Positions 41,619 to 50,387 of a DNA stretch of 64,000 nt are shown here, in pieces. The stretch is from Natronolimnobius sp. AArcel1 (GTDB taxonomy: Archaea; Halobacteriota; Halobacteria; Halobacteriales; Natrialbaceae): the NCBI RefSeq assembly GCF_011043775.1, contig NZ_JAAKXY010000004.1, forward strand, positions 124,001 to 188,000, read 5' to 3'. The notes below the pieces were generated by a model that worked only from the letters and a program-made list of their open reading frames with translations, searched no databases and had not been told where the DNA came from. Position 1 is the first letter of the stretch, and each line of letters opens with the position of its first letter. Made by a program: the position numbers and the translations under genes.

Positions 41619-42773
41619 CTACTCGGCGACGGAAACGGAGCGGTCGCGCTGGCCGGCAGGGAACCACGCAAGTTCGTGGTCGGCGGTGACGCGGACGGCG
41701 ACGCGTTCGTCTAAGTCGATCTGGTCGGAGTGGTTGTGCATGCATTCGATCGTCTCGCCGGAGTCGAGTTCGACGCGATAGAGGACGGTCGGGCCGAGAT
41801 ACCGCCGGTAGACGACGCGCCCGTTTGATTCGACATCAGCGGCGGAGACGGCGGTCACGTCATCCGGGCGAACGAGCAAGTCGATATCAGTCCCGTCGTA
41901 TTCCGTGACGAGGCCGTTGACATCATCGCGGAGGACACGGCCAACGGCAGTTTCGACGTCGTCACCGCGAACCTCGCCCGAGAGGAAACTAGCGTGGCCG
42001 AGGAAGCCGGCGACGAACCGAGATTTTGGCTGCTGGAAGACGTGCTCTGGCGTGCCAATCTGTTCAATATCGCCGTCGTTCATGACGGCAACCCGGTCAG
42101 AAATTGACAATGCTTCCTCTTGATCGTGCGTGACCGAAATCGCGGTGACACCTGCTTCCTTGATGATGCGGCGTACCTCCTCGCGCATCTCGACGCGCAA
42201 GTCCACGTCGAGATTCGAAAACGGTTCATCGAGCAACAACATCGCCGGTTCAGGCGCGAGCGAACGAGCGAGCGCAACCCGCTGTTGCTGGCCACCAGAT
42301 AACTCCTCAGGATAGCTCTCGCCTTGCTTTTCGAGGCCAACGAGGTCGAGTAACTCTGTCACGCGGGCGTCTTTCTCTGCATCGGACCAGCCCTGCAATC
42401 CAAAGGCGACATTCTCACGAGCGGTTAGGTGCGGGAACAGCGCGAATTCCTGAAAGACGACGCCGACGCCACGGTTTTCCGGTGGAACAAAGTGACCATC
42501 ACCAGCAACAGCGTCTCCATCGAGTCGTACACAGCCAGCGTCTGGCTCCTCGAGGCCGGCGATGAGACGGAGTGTCGTTGTCTTTCCACAGCCCGATGGG
42601 CCGAGCAACGTCAGAATCTCGCCGTCGTGAACCGACAGCGAAAGGTCGGGAATAACCTCTTCGCTCCCGTATCGTTTTGCAATAGTCTCGAGTTCGAGGA
42701 CGATGTCATTTGTGGTGGCACGCTCCGGCGTCGGTTCCTCGACCGTCGTTCTGAGTAGTTGCCCATTCGACAT
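41619..42773 (-). CDS. ABC transporter ATP-binding protein (iron/putrescine/thiamine type), orphan
   Basis: A 384-residue ATPase: Walker A LLGPSGCGKTTTLRLIAG (about residues 54-71), Q-loop FQEFALFPHL, ABC signature LSGGQQQRVALARS, Walker B MLLLDEPFSNLD, switch His in SVTHDQEE. The C-terminal 120 residues form a TOBE-type barrel (LVRPDDVTAVSA). This is the FbpC/PotA/thiamine-like group. No permease or binding protein is next to it. Its promoter has a DtxR-type palindrome, so iron import is the best guess for its role. Confidence 0.86.
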   Translation of the reverse strand: MSNGQLLRTTVEEPTPERATTNDIVLELETIAKRYGSEEVIPDLSLSVHDGEILTLLGPSGCGKTTTLRLIAGLEEPDAGCVRLDGDAVAGDGHFVPPENRGVGVVFQEFALFPHLTARENVAFGLQGWSDAEKDARVTELLDLVGLEKQGESYPEELSGGQQQRVALARSLAPEPAMLLLDEPFSNLDVDLRVEMREEVRRIIKEAGVTAISVTHDQEEALSISDRVAVMNDGDIEQIGTPEHVFQQPKSRFVAGFLGHASFLSGEVRGDDVETAVGRVLRDDVNGLVTEYDGTDIDLLVRPDDVTAVSAADVESNGRVVYRRYLGPTVLYRVELDSGETIECMHNHSDQIDLDERVAVRVTADHELAWFPAGQRDRSVSVAE

Positions 42774-42811
42774 GATCGACCGCCGGCAGCCGCCATGCCG
42801 GCTTCTATTAC

Positions 42812-42838
42812 TTTAGGACAGCCTAAAACACTTATAGC
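42812..42838 (-). promoter_or_regulatory. DtxR/Idr-type iron box in promoter of the ABC ATPase
   Basis: TTTAGG-ACAG-CCTAAA, a 16-base perfect palindrome (42812-42827), lies just downstream (on the minus strand) of a TATA-like CTATAAG (about 42832-42838). The start point would fall at or inside the palindrome, ideal for repression. The shape is that of IdeR/SirR/DtxR-family boxes in archaea and bacteria. The ATG is 39 bases further on. Confidence 0.6.
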
Positions 42839-42865
42839 TGCCGGTCCCTTCCCACCCGCCGGGAG

Positions 42866-43342
42866 CTACAGTTCGACGCCGCTCGGGATCAGACTGTGCT
42901 GGCGCAACAGACTCCCCTCGTCGTCGTAGACAAGAAACGTCCGCTTGTCATAGGTGACAAACGGCTCGGACTCGTCCTCGAGCGTGATTTCGACATCGTA
43001 GCGGCCGTCGTCTTCGGAGACGTCCTCACCGTAGCCGCGAGCGGCGCGGATGAACGTCAACACGTCGTCCGCGTCCTCATTGAGTTCGAGAATAAACTCG
43101 CCAGTAATTCGATTTGTGACGCTGACCACGCCTGCTGTCTCGTCACCAAGTGGCTCTTGGAGGCGAAGCGCAACGTCAGTCTCGCTGGCCTCGAGAACGT
43201 TTCCGTCGTGGTCTGTCAGGCGCTCGCGAAGCATCGAAGTGGGGCCAGTGAACGCAATCGATACTGCAGGTTTGCGTGGCTCACCATTCGTTTCAACCCA
43301 GTCGACGTTATCCACATCTAATGTGAAGTGCTCGCGCCTCAT
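42866..43342 (-). CDS. DUF5793-type haloarchaeal protein
   Basis: A 158-residue protein starting MRREHFTLDVDNVDWVETNG. The conserved course EPRKPAVSIAFTGPTSMLRERL, DVALRLQEPLGDETAGVVSVTNRITGEF and the end FLVYDDEGSLLRQHSLIPSGVEL matches the haloarchaeal DUF5793 family as I recall it. Mostly beta-strands, cytoplasmic, function unknown. It lies on the same strand upstream of the ABC ATPase but has its own start. Confidence 0.78.
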   Translation of the reverse strand: MRREHFTLDVDNVDWVETNGEPRKPAVSIAFTGPTSMLRERLTDHDGNVLEASETDVALRLQEPLGDETAGVVSVTNRITGEFILELNEDADDVLTFIRAARGYGEDVSEDDGRYDVEITLEDESEPFVTYDKRTFLVYDDEGSLLRQHSLIPSGVEL

Positions 43343-43508
43343 TCCGTACAAACAAGTTAGCGCTCACACCGTATCAACGTAACGCACAACCTGACAGATT
43401 GTGGGATAGTTATTGACTCGAGGGATGTCACTGCCGCGGCGACGAGTCGCAAGTCACGCCAGCAAACGTCTCTGACCGTCTGATTTAAGATGGTTCAGTA
43501 AGGATATG

Positions 43509-43536
43509 CGACGAACGTACTGTCGTCTGTTCGTCG
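43509..43536 (+). promoter_or_regulatory. inverted repeat in the pilB leader
   Basis: CGACGAAC-N12-GTTCGTCG forms an 8-base hairpin or operator, ending 12 bases before the pilB ATG. A TATA-like ATTTAAGAT lies upstream at about 43482-43490, so the repeat would be in the transcribed leader. It could act as RNA hairpin or as regulator site. Confidence 0.45.
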
Positions 43537-43548
43537 ACATTCCTCACG

Positions 43549-45546
43549 ATGGCACCACACACAGATTCAGACGCGGACGACGCAGCCAACTCCGAGAGTG
43601 AAAGCGGAGATGACACGGGTAGTACCGCCGAAACTGCGACCCAAAACGAACAGTCGGCCGAGCCAGGGCAATCAGCATCGACGACAACGACCGCTGGCAC
43701 AGAACCAGGGACACCCAAAACGGGCGACACAGCCGACGAACCGACCGCGACACCCGCTGGCGTCTCCGCTGAGGAGCAGGCACCAGATCCAGACCCGAAT
43801 TCGACGTTCGATACCGCCAAACGCGTGATTCGGCGCGTCCTCGAGACGCTCCGTGGCTCCGATATCGAGGTCAAAGAGTACAACCCCGACAGCCACGAGC
43901 CACTCATCGAATTCGACGGCATCGATGGCCTCGAGGAAGTCGAGCGCTACTGGGTCGACGCCCCGTTTTCGTTCGTGACAATCGGCTACGACTCCGAGCG
44001 CAGTCACCACCGATACCACGTGGTCGAACCGCGACTAACCGAGAGCGAGCGCCTGTTGCTCGAGACGCTCTTCGAAGACATCCGCGACCCGCTGTTGTAT
44101 CGCGAGCAAGACGCCGATGCCGATGTTGAGGCGATTTTACAAGACACGATTCGTGAGTACCTCGAGCGCTATGGCGCAGAGATCGAGATGGCGACGTTCT
44201 ATCGCCTGTTTTACTACATTCACCGGGATTTCCGTGGCTACGGTCGGCTGGATCCGATCATGCACGATCCACACGTCGAGGATATTTCGTGCGACGGCTA
44301 CGAGTTGCCAATTTTTGTCTATCACGAGGGCTATACCGACATCGAGACGAATGTCTCGTTTGGGCCAGACGAACTCGATCAGTTCGTTGTGCGTCTCGCC
44401 CAGCACTCGGGTCGACATATCTCGATCGGTGATCCAATGGTCGAGACGACACTTCCCGATGGCTCGCGTGCCGAACTGGCTCTCGGCAGAGAGGTCACCC
44501 CGCGCGGCTCTGCATTCACCATCCGAAAGTACGCTGATGAGCCGTTTACGCCGGTCGATCTCATCGAGTACGGCACCTTCAGCATCGAGCAGATGGCCTA
44601 TCTCTGGTTGGCAATCGAGCACAACAAGAGTCTCCTCTTTGCAGGTGGGACAGCCTCGGGGAAAACGACGAGCATGAACGCCATCTCGATGTTTATCCCG
44701 CCGCGTTCGAAGGTGTTGACCATCGAAGACACCCGCGAACTCCAACTGTATCACGACAACTGGCTCTCTTCGGTCACGCGCGAACGAATCCACGAAGGGA
44801 CCGACGTGTCGATGTACGACCTACTCCGGTCAGCACTGCGACACCGCCCCGAATACATCGTCGTCGGCGAGGTCCGTGGCGAGGAAGCAATCACGCTCTT
44901 TCAGGCGATGAACACCGGCCACACGACCTACTCGACGATGCACGCCGACTCGGTCCAGACAGTGATCAACCGACTCGAGAACGAGCCAATCAACGTCCCG
45001 CGGCCGATGGTCCAGAGCCTCGATATTCTCTCCGTGCAGACGCTTACCCGTCTCGAGGATGGTCGCGTCCGCCGAAACAAAGTCATCGCCGAAATCGAGG
45101 GCATCGACCAGCGAACCGGCGAACTCGACTACTCAACGGCGTACACCTGGGACAACGATGGCGATGAGTTCCACTCGAGTGGCAGTCATGTCCTCGAGAC
45201 AATCCGCAACGAGCGTGGCTGGTCACGAACCCAGTTACTGACCGAACTCAAGGATCGCGAACGGTTCCTCCAGTACCTCTGTGCGAACGACATCTCAGAC
45301 TACCGGCGCTTTACCGCGCTCGTCAACGAGTACTACGTCGACCGCGAGAGCGTCCTCGAGACGATCGAGGACGCGGATGGAGCGCCGACAGACAACACAG
45401 CCGAACCGGGCAGCGATGAGCACGGTGGCGATGCCCACGGTGAGGACGAACGGCCAGAAGATGACGGACTCGAGGCTGAACGGGACGACCGAACCGAAGC
45501 TACCGACGATGGTGTCGGTGGTGGCGAGGAGACGACACCACACTGA
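43549..45546 (+). CDS. pilB: type IV pilus/secretion ATPase (PilB/TadA-like)
   Basis: A 665-residue ATPase with an 80-residue acidic, Ser/Thr/Pro-rich start. A ring-forming N-domain (about 100-330; RLDPIMHDPHVEDISCDGYELPIF) leads to Walker A FAGGTASGKTTSMNA (about residues 364-374), the Asp box TIEDTRELQL, Walker B YIVVGEVRGEEA (about 438-449), and the His box NTGHTTYSTMHAD. The C-terminal 60 residues are again acidic. It drives pilus or archaellum-type assembly in haloarchaea. It shares a base with pilC (TGATG). No pilin gene is near. Confidence 0.94.
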   Translation: MAPHTDSDADDAANSESESGDDTGSTAETATQNEQSAEPGQSASTTTTAGTEPGTPKTGDTADEPTATPAGVSAEEQAPDPDPNSTFDTAKRVIRRVLETLRGSDIEVKEYNPDSHEPLIEFDGIDGLEEVERYWVDAPFSFVTIGYDSERSHHRYHVVEPRLTESERLLLETLFEDIRDPLLYREQDADADVEAILQDTIREYLERYGAEIEMATFYRLFYYIHRDFRGYGRLDPIMHDPHVEDISCDGYELPIFVYHEGYTDIETNVSFGPDELDQFVVRLAQHSGRHISIGDPMVETTLPDGSRAELALGREVTPRGSAFTIRKYADEPFTPVDLIEYGTFSIEQMAYLWLAIEHNKSLLFAGGTASGKTTSMNAISMFIPPRSKVLTIEDTRELQLYHDNWLSSVTRERIHEGTDVSMYDLLRSALRHRPEYIVVGEVRGEEAITLFQAMNTGHTTYSTMHADSVQTVINRLENEPINVPRPMVQSLDILSVQTLTRLEDGRVRRNKVIAEIEGIDQRTGELDYSTAYTWDNDGDEFHSSGSHVLETIRNERGWSRTQLLTELKDRERFLQYLCANDISDYRRFTALVNEYYVDRESVLETIEDADGAPTDNTAEPGSDEHGGDAHGEDERPEDDGLEAERDDRTEATDDGVGGGEETTPH

Positions 45547-47645
45547 TGACGCCCGCAAGCGCTGTTCCGCTGGTACTCGCACTGGGGTGTCTCTCGCTGG
45601 TCATCGCCGCGAGATACCACGCCGGTATCGATCGGCTGTTGACGCGGGTGTCGGTCCGACTCTTCGGGGATTCGGTCGCCGAGTTCAAACACGAACAGCC
45701 AGATCGACAAGCCGCACTCCACGGCGCACAGATCCCAACAACCTACCGAGAGTACGGCGCAACCACGATTTTGTACGCAGCACTGATTGCACTCGCCGGG
45801 TCGATTCTCGGCATTTACCTTATTTGGGGGCTGTTGCTCCTCCTCGCAATTGATCCCGAAACCATGCGCGAGTCACTCCCCAGCGCGTTTGGCTTTCTCG
45901 CAAACCTCGGTGGCATTCCCACCCTCTCACTCGGCGAGTTGACCGCCCTATTAATCGTCTCTTGTCTTACGATTGGAGCCGTCGTCGGCGCTAGCGTCTA
46001 CTGGCTCCGCTGGTGGTATCTATCCTACGTTGCCGACAACCGCGCTCGCCGAATCGACACCGCACTCCCCTCAACGGTCGCATTCATGTACGCCCTCTCG
46101 AGAAGTGGCATGGAATTCCCCAAAATCGTCCGTATCGTCGCCCAACAGGAGACCACGTACGGCGAAGCCGCAGCCGAGTTCGACGTCGCCGTCCGAAATA
46201 TGGATGCGTTCGGTATGGACGCCATCACCGCCCTTCAGACGATGGGGCGGCGCTCTCCCAGCCCGAAGTTCCAGGAGTTCACCGAGAATCTGGTGAGTGT
46301 TCTCCAAAGCGGCCACAGCCTCGCTGATTTTCTCGAGGGGAAGTACCACGACTTTCAAGAGGAATCTGAATCCCAACAAGAACAAACCCTCGAGATGCTC
46401 GGGACGCTCGCCGAAGCCTACGTGACCGTCCTGGTCGCTGGCCCGCTGTTTCTCATCACGATTTTGGTCGTTATCGGCATTTCAGTCGGGGACACGCTCG
46501 AGCCACTGCAGGCGCTCATCTACGTCATCTTGCCGTTTGGAAACATCGCCTTTATCGTCTATCTGAGCATGGTCACCGATTCAATCACGCCGGGGACGGC
46601 CTCACCAACCGACTCCGCCAGGTCGACTTCCGGCCTTGACTCGCCGACGGCTGGCATTACGACACAGCCTCGTCCCCGGCCCGACGGCGGCCTCGCACAC
46701 ACAGCCGACACCGGACAGTCAAACGTCGAGCGCGTCCGCTACTACCAGCGATTCAAATACGCACGCAAGCGCCTCACCAGTCCGATTTCGACACTGCTCG
46801 AGCGGCCCACGCTGTCACTAGTCGTCACCGTGCCTATCGCACTCGGCGTTATCGCCTGGCGACTGCCTGCGGCGTTTACCGAAAGCGGCTTCGACGTGAC
46901 CGTCATCGATGATGTGACCGCCGTCAGCGCGCTATTCGTCCTGACCGTCTTCGCGATCTTTTATGAACTCCATCGGCGACGACTCGAGGCAATCGAGGCG
47001 GCAGTGCCGGATCTGCTCGACCGACTTGCGAGCGTCAACGACGCGGGGATGTCGATCGTCTCCTCGATCAATCACGTCCGGGGCTCAGATCTGGGGCCGC
47101 TGGGCGAGGAACTCGATCGCGTCTGGGCAGATATCCAGTGGGGTGCCGACCTCCAATCTGCGCTCGGGCGCTTCGAGCGACGGGTCCGAACGCGTGCCAC
47201 ATCACGAGTCGTCACGCTTCTGACGGAGGCGATGAACGCGAGTGGCAACCTCGCGACCGTGTTGCGAATCGCCGGCCGCCAAGCCGCAGCTGACCGCCGA
47301 CTCAAACGCAAGCGCAAGCAGTCGATGGTCGAGTACATGATCGTCGTCTACATCTCGTTTCTCGTCTTCCTATTCATCATTACCGTGCTCGCAGCGTATC
47401 TGCTGCCGAACCTGCCGACCGACCTCGATATGGGTGACGCTGCTGCTGGTGTCAGCGGACTCGAGGGACTGGGTGGCGAGGGTCTCGGCACGTTCACGAC
47501 CGTGTTCTATCACGCGACGCTTGTCCAGGGCTTACTCTCCGGACTGATCGCCGGCCAGTTGAGCTCTGGCGATTTGCGTGCCGGTGCGAAACACGCCGCA
47601 GCGATGATCGGACTCTCCGTACTGCTATTCGCAGTCATCGTCTAA
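45546..47645 (+). CDS. pilC: type IV pilus membrane platform protein (PilC/TadC-like)
   Basis: A 699-residue membrane protein with two GSPII_F-type cytoplasmic domains: one with YALSRSGMEFPKIVRIVAQQ (about residues 180-200) and LQSGHSLADFLEGKYHDF, and another with DRLASVNDAGMSIVSSINH (about 495-515). Membrane helices flank each. A Pro/Thr-rich linker (about 340-400) separates them. This doubled form is usual for haloarchaeal PilC partners. Its ATG shares the A of the pilB TGA stop, so the pair is translationally coupled. Confidence 0.92.
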   Translation: MTPASAVPLVLALGCLSLVIAARYHAGIDRLLTRVSVRLFGDSVAEFKHEQPDRQAALHGAQIPTTYREYGATTILYAALIALAGSILGIYLIWGLLLLLAIDPETMRESLPSAFGFLANLGGIPTLSLGELTALLIVSCLTIGAVVGASVYWLRWWYLSYVADNRARRIDTALPSTVAFMYALSRSGMEFPKIVRIVAQQETTYGEAAAEFDVAVRNMDAFGMDAITALQTMGRRSPSPKFQEFTENLVSVLQSGHSLADFLEGKYHDFQEESESQQEQTLEMLGTLAEAYVTVLVAGPLFLITILVVIGISVGDTLEPLQALIYVILPFGNIAFIVYLSMVTDSITPGTASPTDSARSTSGLDSPTAGITTQPRPRPDGGLAHTADTGQSNVERVRYYQRFKYARKRLTSPISTLLERPTLSLVVTVPIALGVIAWRLPAAFTESGFDVTVIDDVTAVSALFVLTVFAIFYELHRRRLEAIEAAVPDLLDRLASVNDAGMSIVSSINHVRGSDLGPLGEELDRVWADIQWGADLQSALGRFERRVRTRATSRVVTLLTEAMNASGNLATVLRIAGRQAAADRRLKRKRKQSMVEYMIVVYISFLVFLFIITVLAAYLLPNLPTDLDMGDAAAGVSGLEGLGGEGLGTFTTVFYHATLVQGLLSGLIAGQLSSGDLRAGAKHAAAMIGLSVLLFAVIV

Positions 47646-47702
47646 CGGCGGCCTCGAGTGCGGGACGAACGCTTTTTCCAGTCCGGCCCTCGAGTATCGG
47701 TA

Positions 47703-48416
47703 ATGTCTGAGGGCGAGGACTCGAGTGCGAACGAGCGAGCGAGCGAATCAGACGACGCCACGACTCAGTCGCGTGACAGCGTCCGCGAGACCTACGACCG
47801 GATTGCGACTCACTTCGCATCGACGCGCGAGTACGCCTGGCCCGAGGTCGACACGTTCGTCGAGGAGTGGCAGGCACAGACAGCAGACGCAGCCAGCGTC
47901 GGCCTCGACCTCGGCTGTGGCAACTGTCGCCACGCCGAACTGCTCGCCCCCCACTGCGAGACCGTCGTCGGTCTCGACATCAGCCGTGGCCTGCTCGAGA
48001 CGGGGCGCGAGCGATCCACCGAGCGCGAGTTCCCGGTTGCACTCTGTCAGGGCGACGCGGCCGCGCTCCCGCTTGCATCGAACACCGTCGACGTCGCTAT
48101 CTACGTCGCGACCCTCCATCACCTCCCCACGCAGACAGCCCGCCGCGCCAGTCTCGACGAACTCGCGCGCGTGCTCGCCCCCGAGGGCCAAGCCCTCGTT
48201 AGTGCGTGGTCGACCGCCCACGACCGCTTCGACGCCGATGAGGGGTTCGACACCACCGTCGAGTGGACCCTCCCCGGCGGCGAGCCCGTCGACCGATTCT
48301 ACCATATCTACGCCCCCGAGGAGTTCGAGGCCGATCTCGAGGCGAGCGACCTCGAGATCCTCGAATGGGAACTCTCAAGTGGGAACTGCTATGCGACGGT
48401 GGCTGGCGGACGGTAA
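47703..48416 (+). CDS. class I SAM methyltransferase, Trm9/ALKBH8-like
   Basis: A 237-residue protein. The SAM motif VGLDLGCGNCRHAELLA (about residues 66-82) and following GLDIS, then QGDAAALPLASNTVDVAIYVATLHHLPT with the LHHL pattern, put it with Trm9-type tRNA wobble-uridine methyltransferases. The C-terminus YHIYAPEEFEADLEASDLEI is the family closing. Trm9 enzymes need Trm112, which is found in this window at 35884. The first 15 codons upstream of the ATG at 47703 were not used. Confidence 0.8.
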   Translation: MSEGEDSSANERASESDDATTQSRDSVRETYDRIATHFASTREYAWPEVDTFVEEWQAQTADAASVGLDLGCGNCRHAELLAPHCETVVGLDISRGLLETGRERSTEREFPVALCQGDAAALPLASNTVDVAIYVATLHHLPTQTARRASLDELARVLAPEGQALVSAWSTAHDRFDADEGFDTTVEWTLPGGEPVDRFYHIYAPEEFEADLEASDLEILEWELSSGNCYATVAGGR

Positions 48417-48496
48417 CGGGCGGGATTCGAAGGCGGCTGACAATCGCCACTCGAAAAAGGAAGACCCTTAAACACCGAGCGAAAACGGAAGAGTGC

Positions 48497-48567
48497 GCGC
48501 GGATGGTCTAGTGGTAGGACCTGAGCCTTCCAAGCTCATGGCCCGGGTTCAAATCCCGGTCCGCGCA
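48497..48567 (+). tRNA. tRNA-Gly (TCC)
   Basis: A 71-base cloverleaf without intron and without encoded CCA. Acceptor GCGCGGA pairs with TCCGCGC (48560-48566), discriminator A. D-arm GTC-TAGTGGTAG-GAC, anticodon stem TGAGC/GCTCA with loop CTTCCAA giving anticodon TCC, and T-arm CCGGG-TTCAAAT-CCCGG. The wobble base U would read GGA and GGG. Copies of its 3' end follow at 48661 and about 48756. Confidence 0.97.
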
Positions 48568-48865
48568 CTTGTTGATGAAGGGACGTGAGAAGAGAACACA
48601 TGAGAGGGAATTTGGATCAAGCTGAAGTTCTGCGAACGCAGTGAACAGGTTCTCAGGCGTGGTTCACAATCCCGGTCCGCACACTGTTGCTGGTCGCCGA
48701 GTTACACAACAGAAGTCCACGAAGGATTTGAGCGAGAGTGAAATCCTCGAGCGGTGTTCACACCCCTAGCCCGCGGTTTTGCCACCCACACTCGAGCGAC
48801 GACGAGCAACCAACACGTCGCAAACTGACCGCTCGAGCGGGCATGGAGCCATCGACAGGCAACAG
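48568..48865. repeat. decayed copies of the tRNA-Gly 3' end in an intergenic block
   Basis: 298 bases with no gene. At 48661-48685 the string GGTTCACAATCCCGGTCCGC then ACACT repeats the T-arm and acceptor 3' strand of the tRNA with one inserted base and one change. A third, weaker copy GTTCACACCCCTAGCCCGC lies at 48756-48774. A hairpin AGGATTT-N11-AAATCCT (about 48724-48748) lies between. This looks like old attachment-site scars. Confidence 0.6.
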
Positions 48866-49597
48866 TCACTGATCAGGTCCAGCAGTATCGTCTGCCGTCT
48901 CGAGCGCCACGGCTCTCGCTGCGGTCGCCTTAAATGAGGCTGTGATCTCACGCCCGACTGCGAGTCCCAAGCGGTCCACGCTTGCGTTCGTCACCAGCGC
49001 CTGTATCTCGACATCGGGAGCGAGTCGCACCGAAACGCTGGTGATCGAGTCGCCAGTCTCGAGAGAGTCGACAATGCCAGGAAACTGGTTTCGGAGGCTG
49101 GTGCCGTCGCCTCGAGGCGTGTCATCGGGGTCAGTCAGAACGACTGCGTCCGAGCGGACGCTGACCTGTGCTTCGCTCGCGCCCTCGGGGACCAGCGCGA
49201 GCACGGGACCAAGTGCCGTCTCGACGGTCGCAAGTTCGCCGTCTCGGTCGCGGACAGGGCCTGAAAAGACGGATTCGGTGACACGAGCAACGCCCTCGAG
49301 TTCGGTGGCGTGGCGTTCGAATCGCCGGCGGAGTTCGCGCGCCGTCTCGGTGAGGTTAGTCCCACCGCCGCCGCTGCCGCCGCGACGGCGTTCGGTAATC
49401 GAGCCGACGGCGGACTCGATTTCGACGACCCGATTTTGCAATCGGGCGTACGATCGCTCGAGTTCGTCGGCGGCCTTGTGCATCGAACCGAACTCGTCGA
49501 TTGCGGCGAGCATGTCGATATCGCGTTGCTCGATGGTGACGCTCCCGATCACGAGTCGCGTCGCATACTCCCGTTCGACCTGCACGTTTGCGTTCAT
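48866..49597 (-). CDS. ModE-like HTH-TOBE regulator
   Basis: A 243-residue protein. The N-terminal HTH is of LysR/ModE type: RDIDMLAAIDEFGSMHKAADELERSYARLQNRVVEIE (about residues 25-62). A Gly-rich loop, RRRGGSGGGGTNLTETARELRRRF, follows as in ModE. The C-terminal part has a TOBE-like barrel with SVSVRLAPDVEIQALVTNASVDRLGLAVGREITASFKATA. TOBE domains bind molybdate or tungstate. It follows tupABC on the same strand, 22 bases after tupC, and should repress or activate that operon according to oxyanion level. Confidence 0.85.
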   Translation of the reverse strand: MNANVQVEREYATRLVIGSVTIEQRDIDMLAAIDEFGSMHKAADELERSYARLQNRVVEIESAVGSITERRRGGSGGGGTNLTETARELRRRFERHATELEGVARVTESVFSGPVRDRDGELATVETALGPVLALVPEGASEAQVSVRSDAVVLTDPDDTPRGDGTSLRNQFPGIVDSLETGDSITSVSVRLAPDVEIQALVTNASVDRLGLAVGREITASFKATAARAVALETADDTAGPDQ

Positions 49598-49619
49598 TGA
49601 AACTCCGCTCGAGTGATAA

Positions 49620-50387
49620 TCAATATACCAGTTCGCCATCGATAAATTTCTGGGTTCGGTCATCGGCTGGGTCGTCGAACACGGTCTCTGTCGGGCCGAT
49701 TTCGATGAGTTCGCTGTCGAGGAGGACGGCGACGCGGTCGGCAACTCGTTCGGCCTGATGCATGTCGTGGGTTGCGATAGCGACGCCGATACCGCGGTTT
49801 CGGGCCTGCTGGATGGCGTCTTCGATAACCGCCGTGTTTCGCGGGTCGAGGTCCGACGTGGGTTCATCGAGCAGGAGAATATCCGGCTCGTAGGCCAGCG
49901 CGCGTGCGAACGCGACACGCTGTTTCTCCCCGCCGGAGAGCGACGCGGCGTCCTGCTCTGCGTTGTCGGCCAGTCCGACCGTCCGGAGCGCCTCGAGGGC
50001 AGCACCGGTTCCGTTCGGTCGGCCGACGAGGCTTGCCAGTTCGTGGCGAAGGCGGTCACCCCACGACTGTCGAACACGGAGGCCGTAGGTGGCGTTTCGA
50101 CGAACGCTCGCGTCGAAGAGGCTCGCTTCCTGAAAGACCATCCCAATCTGCCGGCGGTACTCGAGTCGGCGCTGTTTCGGCAGTTGCCAGACGGAGTCGC
50201 CACCGTACGTGATCGTTCCCTCGTCGGGGCGGTCGAATAGCGCGAGCAGTCGAAGCAGGGTTGACTTGCCGACACCGGAGGGGCCGATGAGTGCGACGAC
50301 CTCGCCCGGTGAGACTGACAGTGAGACATCCTCAAAGATGGATTCACTTCCGTATCCGTGTCCAAGGGAGTGTGCCTCGAGTGTCAT
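49620..50387 (-). CDS. tupC: tungstate ABC transporter ATP-binding protein
   Basis: A 255-residue ATPase: Walker A LIGPSGVGKSTLLRLLA (about residues 33-49), Q-loop MVFQEASLFD, signature SLSGGEKQRVAFARA, Walker B ILLLDEPTSDLD and switch His in IATHDMHQ. It has no long TOBE tail, unlike ModC. It lies after tupB (one-base overlap) in the tupA-tupB-tupC order and with a ModE-like gene behind, so it energises oxyanion import. Confidence 0.88.
   Translation of the reverse strand: MTLEAHSLGHGYGSESIFEDVSLSVSPGEVVALIGPSGVGKSTLLRLLALFDRPDEGTITYGGDSVWQLPKQRRLEYRRQIGMVFQEASLFDASVRRNATYGLRVRQSWGDRLRHELASLVGRPNGTGAALEALRTVGLADNAEQDAASLSGGEKQRVAFARALAYEPDILLLDEPTSDLDPRNTAVIEDAIQQARNRGIGVAIATHDMHQAERVADRVAVLLDSELIEIGPTETVFDDPADDRTQKFIDGELVY

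Noticed and set aside
48568-48865. CRISPR array or tandem tRNA genes after tRNA-Gly
   Set aside because: Copies are only partial 3' ends, of unequal spacing and decreasing quality; no full cloverleaf or regular repeat-spacer.
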